Shown in pieces: positions 25,414 to 34,008 of a DNA stretch of 64,000 nucleotides (position 1 is its first letter; every line of letters begins with the position of its first letter). Source of the stretch: DATJLY01 sp035604615 (lineage in GTDB: Bacteria > Pseudomonadota > Alphaproteobacteria > ATCC43930 > CGMCC-115725); NCBI GenBank assembly GCA_035604615.1, contig DATNID010000049.1:1-64000 (forward strand), given 5' to 3'. The notes below the pieces were generated by a model. It was not told the DNA's origin and ran no database searches. It saw only the letters and a program-made list of their open reading frames with translations. A program made the position numbers and the translations under genes.

Positions 25414-26877
25414 CTAGCGCGCACGGGCGATCTCCAGGAGGCGCCCAACGTCGAGCGCGGCTTCGAGGTGTTGGGCGAGCGCGTCGAGCGCGCCCTCGAT
25501 CCGCGCTTCCCAATGGAGCGAAAGATCGCCCGCGCCGCCGAGCGCCGCGAGAAAGGCGCGGCGGAAAGAGTCGCTGGCGAAGAGGCCATGGAGATTGCAG
25601 CCGGCGACGCGGCCGTCGTTCGAGACCGCGCCATCGTCGCCGTGGCCAAGGCGCAGCATCGGCCGCGCGGCGCCGGTCGTGCGACCGAGATGCATCTCGT
25701 AGCCGGAGACGGGCGCGCCGCTCGCGATGTCGCTGCCCTCGGCGGTGCGCAGTATCTTCTCGCCCGCGAGCACGGTCTCGGTTTCGAGGAGACCGAGGCC
25801 GGCGCTGGTTCCAGGCGGCCCTTCGCTGCCGTCGGGATCGGCGATCGTGCGGCCGAGCATCTGGTAACCGCCGCAGATGCCGAGCACGGCGCCGCCCTTT
25901 CGCGCATGGGCGAGAATGTCGATGTCCCAGCCCTCGCGCCGCAGCGCCGCGAGATCGGCGCGCGTCGCCTTGGAGCCGGGCAGCAGCACGAGATCGCATT
26001 CCGGCAGCTTCCGGCCCGGCGCGACGAGTTCGAGCGCCACGCCGGGCTCGGCCACGAGCGGATCGAGATCGTCGAAATTCGCGATCCTCGGCAGGCGCGG
26101 CACGACGATGCGGATGGCACCGTCGCGCGCAACCGGGGGCACGATTCGCTCCAGCGCCAGCGAATCCTCGGCTGGAAGATCGCGCGCGCGCACGAACCAC
26201 GGCACGATGCCGAGGCAAGGGAGACCGGTGCGCGCCGCGACCGCGTCGATCGCGCCGTCGAAGAGCCGTACATCGCCGCGGAACTTGTTGACGATGTAGC
26301 CGCGGAGCAGCGCGCGCTCTCCCGCTTCGAGCAACGCATGCGTACCGACGAGCGACGCGATCACGCCGCCGCGGTCGATGTCGCCGACTAGCACCACAGG
26401 CACGCGTGCCGCCACCGCGAAGCCCATGTTGGCGATATCGTATTCCCGCAGATTGATCTCGGCGGCGCTGCCGGCGCCCTCGACCAGCACGATGTCGGCC
26501 TCGCGCGACAGATCCTCGAAGCAGCGCAGCACGCGCGGCATGAGATCGCGCTTCATCGCGTGGTAGTCCGCTGCCGACGCGGCGCCGGCAACGCGGCCCT
26601 CGAGGACGAGCTGCGCGCCGCCGTCCGTCTGCGGCTTCAGCAGCACCGGGTTCATCGCCGCGCGCGGGGCGGCGAAGCAGGCCCGCGCCTGGAGCGCCTG
26701 GGCGCGGCCGATCTCGCCGCCGTCCTCGGTTACGGCGGCGTTGTTCGACATGTTCTGCGGCTTGAATGGCAGCACCTCGAGGCCGCGCCGCGTCAACGCG
26801 CGCGCGAGCCCGGCGACGATCGTGGACTTGCCGACGTCGGAGCCGGTGCCCTGGATCATGAGGGCGGCGCGCGCCAT
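25414..26877 (-). CDS. cobQ: Cobyric acid synthase
   Basis: Amidates positions b, d, e and g of adenosylcobyrinic acid a,c-diamide. 487 residues, with an N-terminal P-loop domain (IQGTGSDVGKSTIVAGLAR, then FKPQNMSNNAAVT) and a glutamine amidotransferase domain (LGICGGYQMLGR). It is the last gene of the riboswitch-led operon and overlaps cobO by one base (TGATG). Confidence 0.96.
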   Translation of the reverse strand: MARAALMIQGTGSDVGKSTIVAGLARALTRRGLEVLPFKPQNMSNNAAVTEDGGEIGRAQALQARACFAAPRAAMNPVLLKPQTDGGAQLVLEGRVAGAASAADYHAMKRDLMPRVLRCFEDLSREADIVLVEGAGSAAEINLREYDIANMGFAVAARVPVVLVGDIDRGGVIASLVGTHALLEAGERALLRGYIVNKFRGDVRLFDGAIDAVAARTGLPCLGIVPWFVRARDLPAEDSLALERIVPPVARDGAIRIVVPRLPRIANFDDLDPLVAEPGVALELVAPGRKLPECDLVLLPGSKATRADLAALRREGWDIDILAHARKGGAVLGICGGYQMLGRTIADPDGSEGPPGTSAGLGLLETETVLAGEKILRTAEGSDIASGAPVSGYEMHLGRTTGAARPMLRLGHGDDGAVSNDGRVAGCNLHGLFASDSFRRAFLAALGGAGDLSLHWEARIEGALDALAQHLEAALDVGRLLEIARAR

Positions 26878-27500
26878 CAGAACTCGATGCCGCGCTGCGC
26901 CTTGACGCCGGCGCGGAACGGATGCTTGACCAAGGTCATCTCGGTGACGAGGTCGGCGATCTCGATCAGCTCCGGCTTGGCGTTGCGGCCGGTGACGACG
27001 ACGTGGAGATCGCGCGGCTTGGCGCGCAACGCCGCGATCACCTCGTCCAAGGGCAGGTAATCATAGCGCAGCACGATGTTGAGCTCGTCGAGCAGAACCA
27101 GGCGGTAGCCCGGATCGGCGATCATCGCCTTGGCCGCGGCCCACGCGGCGCGGGCGGCGGCAATGTCGCGGGCGCGGTCCTGCGTCTCCCAGGTGAAGCC
27201 CTCGCCCATGGCGCGGCAGGTGACGAGGTCGCCGAAGCCGGCGAGCAGCTTGCGCTCGCCCGTCTCCCACGCGCCCTTGACGAACTGCACCACGCCCACG
27301 CGCATGCCGTGGCCGAGGCAGCGCATCACCATGCCGAAAGCGGCGGTCGACTTGCCCTTGCCTGCGCCGGTATGGACGATGAGCAGCCCGCGCTCGACCG
27401 TCTTGCCCGCCAGCATCTTGTCGCGCGCCGCCTTGCGCTTCGCCATCCTCTCGGCGTGGCGCGCGTTGGTCTCGGCCTCGGTCAGGGCATCATCGCTCAT
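26877..27500 (-). CDS. cobO: Cob(I)yrinic acid a,c-diamide adenosyltransferase (CobO type)
   Basis: Adds the 5'-deoxyadenosyl group to Co(I) corrinoids using ATP. 207 residues. The P-loop LIVHTGAGKGKSTAAFG, FVKGAWETGE and VLLDELNIVLRYDYLP are the CobA/CobO/BtuR hallmarks. The ATG at 27498-27500 (MSDDALTEAE) overlaps the cobN stop by four bases and is preferred over an upstream start at 27542. Confidence 0.95.
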   Translation of the reverse strand: MSDDALTEAETNARHAERMAKRKAARDKMLAGKTVERGLLIVHTGAGKGKSTAAFGMVMRCLGHGMRVGVVQFVKGAWETGERKLLAGFGDLVTCRAMGEGFTWETQDRARDIAAARAAWAAAKAMIADPGYRLVLLDELNIVLRYDYLPLDEVIAALRAKPRDLHVVVTGRNAKPELIEIADLVTEMTLVKHPFRAGVKAQRGIEF

Positions 27501-30500
27501 GGTCGAAGCCCCTCGCCCAGTCCATTGCGCCGCGGCCGCCACAAGCCACGCTCGATCGCCTCATTGAGCCGCGCCTTGATTTCGGCCAGCGCCGCCGGAT
27601 TGTGGCGCTCGAGGAATTCGCGCAGCTCGGGCGCCTCGACGTATGCCTCATAGACCATGTCGAAATGCCGGTCGCTCACGGCGTGCGCTGTGGCCGCGAA
27701 GGCGAAGAGGTAATCGACCGTCGCGGCCAGCTCGAACCCGCCCTTGTAGCCGTGGCGCATCACGCCCGCGATCCATTTGGGATTGACCACGCGCGCCCGC
27801 ACCACGCGGCCGACTTCCTCGGCCAGGGTGCGGATGCGCGGCGTCTCGGGCCGCGAATGGTCGTTGTGATAGACGACCGGATTGGCGCCGGTAAGGTGGC
27901 GCACGGTGGCCGCGAGGCCGCCCTCGAACTGGTAGTAGTCGTCGCTGTCGAGGATGTCGTGCTCGCGGTTGTCCTGGTTGTGCAGCACCGCCTCGACCGC
28001 GCCGAGCCGCGCGCGGAACAGCCCCTCCTCGTGCGCGCCCTGGGCGCCGCCGCCATAGGCATAGCTGCCCCAGGCGAGATAGGCGGCAGCAAGATCGCCG
28101 TCGCCGTCCCAGCAGCGCTCGTCGATCAGCGCCTGCAGCCCCGCGCCATAGGCGCCCGGCCTGGAGCCGAACACGCGATGGCCGGCGCGCCGCGCGGCCT
28201 CTTCGGGTGCCGCGCCCGCCGCCTCGAGCCGCGCCCGGTCGCCGCGCACCGTGGCTGCCAGCGGATTCACATCCTCGGGCTCGTCGAGCGCCGCCACCGC
28301 GCGCGCGGCGCTGTCGAGGAGATCGACGAGATTCGGGAAGGCGTCGCGGAAGAAGCCCGACACGCGCACGGTGACATCGACCCTGGGCCGTCCCAGCACC
28401 CCCGCCGGCATGATCTCGAATCCGGTGACGCGGCCGGTGCGGTCCTCCCAGCGCGGGCGCACGCCCATCAGCGCCAGCGCCTGGGCCACGTCGTCGCCGC
28501 CGGTGCGCATGTTGGCGGTGCCCCAGGCGCTCAACGCGACGCGGCGCGGATAGTCGCCGTGGTCCTGCGCGTGGCGCTCGATCAGGAGCGACGCCGATTT
28601 CCAGCCGAGCTGCCACGCCGCCGGCGTCGGCACCGCGCGCGTGTCGAGCGAGTAGAAATTACGGCCCGTCGGCAGCACGTCGGGCCGGCCGCGGCTCGGC
28701 GCACCCGAGGGTCCCGGCGGCACGAAGCGTCCGTCGAGTCCGCGCAGCAGGCCGGCGATCTCCGCCGTGCCGCACGCGTCGAGGTTGGGGCGCAAGGTGG
28801 CGTCGATCCAGCCGAGCACCGCGCGGGTCCGCGTCCAGGCATCGTCGGCCGGGCGCGCGCCCGCGACCAGCGCCAGCGCGAGTCCCTCCAACCGCTCGAC
28901 CGTGTCGCCGGCGCTGCGCCACGCGCCCTCCCCCGCCAGCGCGGCGGGACGCGTCCCTTGCCACGGCGCGCCGAGATCGGCAGCGAGCGGATCGAACGCG
29001 AGCGCGAGATCATCGGCGAGAGCGCGGATCAGCGAGGCGTCGTGCGGCCGCTCGCCGCGCGGCAAGCGCGCGAGCGCCACCAGCAACGCGTCGCGCTGCG
29101 CGCCTTCGGGCGAGCGTCCGAAGACGTGGAGCCCGTCGCGGATTTGCATTTCCTTCAGCTCGCACAGATAGGCGTCGAGCTTGCCGAGCGCGGCGGCGTC
29201 GGGCTCGGACGATGCGATGCCGCAGTCGCGGTCGAGCCCTTCGGCACGGACCAGATCGAGGATCTGGCCGCGCAGCAGCGGCAGGCGGCGCGGATCGCCA
29301 AGGCTGGCCGCATAGTATTCGTCGATCAAGCGCTCGAGCTCGGCGAGGCGGCCATAGCTCTCGGCGCGCGTGAGCGGCGGCGTCAGGTGATCGACGATCA
29401 CCGCCTGGGCCCGGCGCTTGGCCTGGGTCCCCTCGCCTGGATCGTTGACGATGAAGGGATAGAGGTTCGGCAGCGGCCCGAGCGCGGCCTCCGGGAAACA
29501 TTCGGCGGAGAGCGCCACCGCCTTGCCCGGCAGCCATTCGAGATTGCCGTGCTTGCCCATGTGCACGACCGCGTGCGCGCGCACGCCGTCGGCGATCCAG
29601 GCATGGAAGGCGAGATAGGCATGGGGCGGCGGCAGGTCGGGATCGTGATAGGAGGCGCGCGGATCGACATTGTAGCCGCGCGACGGTTGCAGCGCGACGA
29701 CGACATTGCCGCAGCGCACCGCGCCGATCGCGAAGGTGCCGCAATCGAGCTCGCCCTCGCGGAAGAACGGATCGCGCTCGGGTGCGCCCCAGCGCGCACT
29801 GACCTTGTCCTGCGCCGCGCGCGGCAATGTCGCGAAGACTGTGCCGTAGTCGCTGCGCGGGAAAGTCTCCTCGGCGGCGCGGCCGGGCGCTGCATTGGTC
29901 GGGCCGCGCAGGAGGCGCGCCACCAGCGCGTCGCCGTTCTCGGGAATGTCGCTAACGCGATATCCCGCGCGCTTGAGCGCGTGCAGCACCTCGATCACGG
30001 CGGCCGGCGTGTCGAGTCCGACGCCGTTGCCGATGCGGCCATCGCGGTTGGGATAATTGGCGAGCACCAGCACGATGCGCCGCTCCGCCGGTGCGGCGTC
30101 GCGCAGACGGGTCCAGTTGCGCGCGAGATCGGCGACGAAGGCGATCCGGTCGGCCACCGGCTCGTAGAGGGTGAGGTCCGCCTCGGTCATATCGTCGCGC
30201 AGCGGCGGCGCCTTGAACGAGACGGCGCGACTGATGATGCGGCCGTCGATTTCAGGGAGCGCCACGTTCATGGCGATATCGCGCGCGTCGAGGCCGCGCG
30301 TCTCCTCCTCCCATTGCCGCCGATCGCCGCCCGAGAAGATCACCTGCAGCACCGGCGCGTCGGTGCCGGCCAGCGGCGCGGAAAAGCCGGTGGCGTTGAG
30401 CACGATCGCCGGCGCGGCGGCGGCGAAGGTCTGGGCGAGGATGGCGAGGCTGTGCGGCTCCTTGAGGCTGGCGACGAAGAGCGGCAGCGGAGCGAGCCCG

Positions 30501-31195
30501 CGCGCGGCCAACGCCGCGACCAGCGCATCGACGACGCCCAGGTTCGCCGACTGCACCAGCGCGCGATAGAAGATGAGCGCGGCCACAGGCGCATCGCCGC
30601 GCCAATGACGGCGGACGGACTCCAAATTCGTCGCGCCCTCGCCCGGCCAGTAGAGCCCCGCGCGCAGCAGCGGCTGCGGCTCGCGCCATGCGCTGGCGTG
30701 TCCCACGAGGCTCGCGGCGTAGCGCAGGAACTGCTCGGCATTGGCGGTGCCGCCCTCGTCGAGATAGCGCCACAAGCGGTGCAGCGCCGATGCCGGCACC
30801 GTCGAGAGCGCGGCAAGCTCGGCGTCGGGCTGATCGTCGCCGGGCAGGAGCGCGAGCAGCGGTCCGCCGCCGCGGCTTAGCTCGTGCAGCCGCTCGATTC
30901 CATAAGGCCAGTACCCGCGCCCGCCGAGCACGCGCGCGATCACGAGCCGCGCCTTCGCCGCCACCTGCTCGACGTGGAGATCGACCGAGTAGTTGTGCCG
31001 CAGGCGCAGCAGGCTGGCGAGCCGAAGCTGCGGCCACGACGGATCGCGGCCGGCGAGCGAGCGCTGCGCCGCGGCGAGGCACGAGATCTCGCTGTCCGCC
31101 GCCGAGAGCACGACGATGTCGCCCGGCGTCTGGCGCAGATCGACCGCCGCGCTGCCGTCGGAGATCGTGCCGGGCTGGGTCGCGAGGAGATGCAT
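27497..31195 (-). CDS. cobN: Cobaltochelatase large subunit CobN
   Basis: The large substrate-binding subunit of the ATP-dependent CobNST chelatase, which puts cobalt into hydrogenobyrinic acid a,c-diamide in the late-cobalt route. It is homologous to magnesium chelatase H. 1232 residues, a normal length. Typical segments include ANYPNRDGRIGNGVGLDTPAAV, VVHMGKHGNLEWLPGKAVALS, NPKWIAGVMRHGYKGG and an ITGANPVVYHND-like region. Its AAA+ (CobS) and VWA (CobT) partners are not in this window. A long opposite-strand frame covers this gene but is a high-GC artefact. Confidence 0.95.
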   Translation of the reverse strand: MHLLATQPGTISDGSAAVDLRQTPGDIVVLSAADSEISCLAAAQRSLAGRDPSWPQLRLASLLRLRHNYSVDLHVEQVAAKARLVIARVLGGRGYWPYGIERLHELSRGGGPLLALLPGDDQPDAELAALSTVPASALHRLWRYLDEGGTANAEQFLRYAASLVGHASAWREPQPLLRAGLYWPGEGATNLESVRRHWRGDAPVAALIFYRALVQSANLGVVDALVAALAARGLAPLPLFVASLKEPHSLAILAQTFAAAAPAIVLNATGFSAPLAGTDAPVLQVIFSGGDRRQWEEETRGLDARDIAMNVALPEIDGRIISRAVSFKAPPLRDDMTEADLTLYEPVADRIAFVADLARNWTRLRDAAPAERRIVLVLANYPNRDGRIGNGVGLDTPAAVIEVLHALKRAGYRVSDIPENGDALVARLLRGPTNAAPGRAAEETFPRSDYGTVFATLPRAAQDKVSARWGAPERDPFFREGELDCGTFAIGAVRCGNVVVALQPSRGYNVDPRASYHDPDLPPPHAYLAFHAWIADGVRAHAVVHMGKHGNLEWLPGKAVALSAECFPEAALGPLPNLYPFIVNDPGEGTQAKRRAQAVIVDHLTPPLTRAESYGRLAELERLIDEYYAASLGDPRRLPLLRGQILDLVRAEGLDRDCGIASSEPDAAALGKLDAYLCELKEMQIRDGLHVFGRSPEGAQRDALLVALARLPRGERPHDASLIRALADDLALAFDPLAADLGAPWQGTRPAALAGEGAWRSAGDTVERLEGLALALVAGARPADDAWTRTRAVLGWIDATLRPNLDACGTAEIAGLLRGLDGRFVPPGPSGAPSRGRPDVLPTGRNFYSLDTRAVPTPAAWQLGWKSASLLIERHAQDHGDYPRRVALSAWGTANMRTGGDDVAQALALMGVRPRWEDRTGRVTGFEIMPAGVLGRPRVDVTVRVSGFFRDAFPNLVDLLDSAARAVAALDEPEDVNPLAATVRGDRARLEAAGAAPEEAARRAGHRVFGSRPGAYGAGLQALIDERCWDGDGDLAAAYLAWGSYAYGGGAQGAHEEGLFRARLGAVEAVLHNQDNREHDILDSDDYYQFEGGLAATVRHLTGANPVVYHNDHSRPETPRIRTLAEEVGRVVRARVVNPKWIAGVMRHGYKGGFELAATVDYLFAFAATAHAVSDRHFDMVYEAYVEAPELREFLERHNPAALAEIKARLNEAIERGLWRPRRNGLGEGLRP

Positions 31196-31201
31196 CGCCG
31201 C

Positions 31202-32194
31202 CTACGACGCCAGCGAAGCGTGGATGGCGGCGCGATCGAGGCCCTTGAGCCCGATCACCACCAGGCGCGACAGCCGGTCCTCGCCGTGCCGCCACGGCCG
31301 GTCGAAATAGCGCTCGACACGCGGTCCCACCGCCTGCACCACCTGGCGGAATGCCATTCCAGGCACGTCGAGGAACCCCTTGAGCCGCAGCACGCCGTGG
31401 CGCGCCATCACGTCCGAGAGTTTTTCGACGAAGCGGGCGGGATCGGAGACCGGCCCGCGCGCCAGGACGAAGCTTTCGAAATCGTCGTGATCGTGCGCTT
31501 CCGCGAAATCGTGGCACGACGGTCGCGAGGCGAGATCGTCCTCGGCGGCGGCGGCGAGGCCGAGCAGCGCCAGCGCCGACACCGCGCCGTGCGACGCGCG
31601 CACGATGCGCACGCCCGGCCGCAGACGCGCCGCGAGCGCGCGCTCCGCTTTGTCGAGCACCGATGCCTCGACCAGATCGGTCTTGTTGAGAACGACGATG
31701 TCGGACGCGGCGAGTTGATCGCCGAACACCTCGTCGAGCGGATCGTCGTGGGCAGAGAAGCCCGGGCGCGAGGAAGCCGTCATTGCCCCCGCGGCGAAGG
31801 CGCCTGCGTCGATCACCGATGCCACGCCGTCGACCGTGACCCGCGCCTTGATCTCGGGCCAATGAAACGCCTGCAGCAGCGGCTTCGGCAATGCCAAGCC
31901 CGAGGTCTCGACCACGATGTGGTCGGGCGGCTTGCCGCCGTCGAGCAGCCGGGTCAGCGCCGGCAGGAAATCCTCGGCGACGGTGCAGCAGATGCAGCCA
32001 TTGGCGAGCTCGATAATCTCGTCCTCGGCGCAGGCATCGCAGGCGAGCAGCAGCTCGCGGTCGATGCCGAGCTCGCCGAACTCGTTGATGAGGAGCGCGA
32101 TGCGGCGATGCGAATTCGCCAGCAGGTGGCGCACCAGGCTCGTCTTGCCGGCGCCGAGGAAGCCGGTGACGATGGTGACGGGGAGCTTGCGCAT
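31202..32194 (-). CDS. cobW: CobW-family metal-chaperone GTPase
   Basis: 330 residues. G3E GTPase with P-loop VTGFLGAGKTSLVRH (11-18), the metal-binding NGCICC motif (C67, C69, C70), VVETSGLALP and a guanine-specificity VLNKTDLVEA. A CobW C-terminal domain follows (LRLKGFLDVPGM). CobW is thought to deliver cobalt to CobN or its substrate; histidine/aspartate-rich HDFAEAHDHDDFE near the centre may add metal binding. It lies six bases upstream of cobN on the same strand. Confidence 0.95.
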   Translation of the reverse strand: MRKLPVTIVTGFLGAGKTSLVRHLLANSHRRIALLINEFGELGIDRELLLACDACAEDEIIELANGCICCTVAEDFLPALTRLLDGGKPPDHIVVETSGLALPKPLLQAFHWPEIKARVTVDGVASVIDAGAFAAGAMTASSRPGFSAHDDPLDEVFGDQLAASDIVVLNKTDLVEASVLDKAERALAARLRPGVRIVRASHGAVSALALLGLAAAAEDDLASRPSCHDFAEAHDHDDFESFVLARGPVSDPARFVEKLSDVMARHGVLRLKGFLDVPGMAFRQVVQAVGPRVERYFDRPWRHGEDRLSRLVVIGLKGLDRAAIHASLAS

Positions 32195-32241
32195 GCTCAG
32201 CGCGCCCCTTGGCTTGGCGCGCTTGGCTGGAATTCCGTCCG

Positions 32242-32338
32242 TGCGTCCTTCGACTGCGCTTCGCTCCGCTCAGGATGAGGGGGCATTCTCAATGCCATCA
32301 AAGATATTTCCTCATCCTGAGCGAAGTCGAAGGACGCA
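32242..32338. repeat. Palindromic repeat family A, copy 3 (inside the cobU-cobW operon)
   Basis: TGCGTCCTTCGACTGCGC and TCCGCTCAGGATGAGG on the left, CCTCATCCTGAGCGAAGTCGAAGGACGCA on the right, with an AT-richer centre. The right arm lacks a GGAGC GAAGCGTA-type segment present in copies 1, 2 and 4. It occupies most of the 160-base gap between cobU and cobW on an otherwise tightly packed operon. Confidence 0.85.
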
Positions 32339-32354
32339 GGATGCCTTTGCAGCT

Positions 32355-32906
32355 TCATGCGCGTGAGCCTTGCGCCTTGAGGACGAGCGGCAGTCCCGCG
32401 GCGAGGAAGACGACGTGGTCGCCGATCGCGGCGACCTCCTGGTTGAGCCGGCCGGCATGGTCGCGGAATTCGCGCGCGAGCCGGTTCTCCGGCACGATGC
32501 CAAGCCCGACCTCGTTCGCCACCAGCACGACCGGCCCCTCGAGCAGCGGCAGCGCGGCGATCAGCGCGTCGATCTCGCTGGCGACTTGTCTTCCGGCCTC
32601 GAGCAGGTTCGAGAGCCACAAGGTCAGGCAATCGACCAGGACGGGCCGGCCGCGCCGCGCGTGGGCGCGCAAGATTGGCGTCAGCGCCAGCGGCTCCTCG
32701 ATCGTGGTCCAGCGCGCGCCGCGCCGGGCGCGATGCCGCGCGATGCGCGCCCGCATCTCGTCGTCGCGCGGCTCCGCGGTCGCGAAGTAGAGCGCCTCGT
32801 CGCTCCACCCCTCGATCAGGGCCTCGGCATGGCGGCTCTTGCCCGAGCGCGCTCCGCCCAGCACCAGCGTCAGTCGCGGCGGCGACGTCTCAATACGGTC
32901 CAGCAT
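32355..32906 (-). CDS. cobU: Adenosylcobinamide kinase / adenosylcobinamide-phosphate guanylyltransferase
   Basis: Phosphorylates adenosylcobinamide and activates it with GMP for nucleotide-loop assembly. 183 residues, with P-loop LVLGGARSGKSRHAEAL, TAEPRDDEMRARIARHR containing the guanylated histidine region, VDCLTLWLSNLL and VANEVGLGIVPEN. It is the first gene downstream of the cobalamin riboswitch. The ATG at 32904-32906 has a strong GGAGGA site that can be sequestered in a hairpin. Also called cobP. Confidence 0.95.
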   Translation of the reverse strand: MLDRIETSPPRLTLVLGGARSGKSRHAEALIEGWSDEALYFATAEPRDDEMRARIARHRARRGARWTTIEEPLALTPILRAHARRGRPVLVDCLTLWLSNLLEAGRQVASEIDALIAALPLLEGPVVLVANEVGLGIVPENRLAREFRDHAGRLNQEVAAIGDHVVFLAAGLPLVLKAQGSRA

Positions 32907-32912
32907 GACGCG

Positions 32913-32927
32913 TCCTCCGCCCGAGGA
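32913..32927 (-). promoter_or_regulatory. Candidate ribosome-site-sequestering hairpin of the cobU leader
   Basis: On the minus strand TCCTC-GGGCG-GAGGA forms a five-base-pair stem that buries the GGAGGA ribosome site, six bases before the cobU ATG. It lies directly downstream of the cobalamin aptamer, which fits translational control: ligand-bound aptamer, sequestered site, low cobU translation. The pairing is read by eye and no alternative fold was computed. Confidence 0.5.
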
Positions 32928-32944
32928 TGGTCGTTGCGCATGCG

Positions 32945-33105
32945 CGGCGCGGAGGTCTCCTGGCTCGGGGTCGTCGATCGCGGCGCCTTCCCAGCGGTTA
33001 TCCGCCAGTGGATCTTGCCGCGATCTCGCCGCTTACAGTTGCGGGGGCAGCGCCGGCATTGCACCGGACTTCCCTGTCTCGTCGCGCGGGGTCGAGACTA
33101 GCACG
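32945..33105 (-). promoter_or_regulatory. Cobalamin (AdoCbl) riboswitch upstream of cobU
   Basis: Read on the minus strand, the conserved core appears in order: GGGAAGTCCGGTGCAAT, CCGGCGCTGCCCCCGCAAC followed by TGTAAGCGG, CCACTGGCGG, CTGGGAAGGCG, and the B12 box GAGCCAGGAGACC at 32952-32966. This is the class I cobalamin aptamer layout. It should repress cobU-cobW-cobN-cobO-cobQ when cobalamin is plentiful. It begins about 20 bases after the stop of the solute-binding-like gene, so that gene could be co-transcribed into it. The outer boundaries are approximate. Confidence 0.95.
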
Positions 33106-33125
33106 GACGCTGGCGGGCGGGGCGA

Positions 33126-33992
33126 CTAAAACGCCAACGCCTCGAAGCGCCGTTCCTTGGCGAACTCGTCGAGGCCCCAGCGCTCGACCTGGGCGAAGAC
33201 CTCGGCGAACTCGCTCTGCGGGATGGGCTGGCGCACGAAGCGCTCGCCGCGGCCGAAGCGGGTGAAGTCCCACGTGCGGTCGGCGAACTCCGCCGGCACC
33301 GAGAGCCGCCACAGCGGCAGGTACTTGGCGAGATCGGCCTCGAGCGCGCGCTCGGCCCGCTCCAGCGCATTGAGATAGCCCTGCACCACCGCGGGCGGCG
33401 CGCCCGAGGGCACCCACCACAGCGTGTGGAACTCGTCCGCGATGATCTGGCGCAGGCCCAACTGCTCGGCCATGGCGATCTGCGGCGGCAGCAGGCTCGC
33501 CGCCTCGACCTCGCCCTTGAGCAGCGCATCGAGGCGCGCGCCGAAGCCGCCGACATTGACCGTCTTGATGTGCTCGAGCGGCATGAACTTCTCGAGCCGG
33601 TACGGCACGTTGAAGTGGCTGCCGGCGCGCATGCCGACGGCGACCGGCACGTCGCGCAGATCCTCGGGCCGGCGGATCGCGGATTCGGGCCGCACGAAGA
33701 TCGCCCACGGCGAGACGCCGTAGGCGTCGGCGACGAAGCGTCCCATGCCGGCGCTGGCGTTGCAGATGCTGCCCCATACGCAGGCGCCCTGGATCACCTC
33801 GGCCGCTTCGGCATAGGGCTTGTCCTGCGGCCGCTCGAAATAGTCGAGATGTTTCCAGCTCGACTGGGTGCCGCGGAAGGTCTTCCAGTCGAACTCGACA
33901 TCGAGCCCCTCGGCGGCGAAGAACCCTTCCTCCTTGGCGACGAAATCGTTGAGGCCCATTCCCTTGGGCGCGACTTTCACGTGTGTCGGCAT
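33126..33992 (-). CDS. Leaderless NMT1/THI5-like solute-binding-fold protein within the cobalamin locus
   Basis: 288 residues. It starts at ATG 33990-33992 with a strong AGGAGG site (MPTHVKVAPKGMGLNDFVAK). The fold is a periplasmic-binding-protein type II as in SsuA/NMT1/THI5: EEGFFAAEGLDVEFDW near the N-terminus and GVSPWAIFVRPESAIRRPEDL in the middle. Unlike the two related proteins at 60467 and 62645 it has no signal peptide, so it looks cytoplasmic. It sits between cobC and the cobalamin riboswitch on the same strand. It could bind an aromatic or cofactor precursor or be an enzyme-like THI5 relative; none of this is shown. Confidence 0.7.
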   Translation of the reverse strand: MPTHVKVAPKGMGLNDFVAKEEGFFAAEGLDVEFDWKTFRGTQSSWKHLDYFERPQDKPYAEAAEVIQGACVWGSICNASAGMGRFVADAYGVSPWAIFVRPESAIRRPEDLRDVPVAVGMRAGSHFNVPYRLEKFMPLEHIKTVNVGGFGARLDALLKGEVEAASLLPPQIAMAEQLGLRQIIADEFHTLWWVPSGAPPAVVQGYLNALERAERALEADLAKYLPLWRLSVPAEFADRTWDFTRFGRGERFVRQPIPQSEFAEVFAQVERWGLDEFAKERRFEALAF

Positions 33993-34008
33993 GGTTTCCT
34001 CCTGGATT

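Noticed and set aside
27602..30880. A 1092-codon open frame on the plus strand opposite cobN
   Set aside because: It is fully antisense to a CobN gene with clear family motifs and is arginine/alanine/glutamate-rich without recognisable domains, as expected for the complementary frame of GC-rich DNA.
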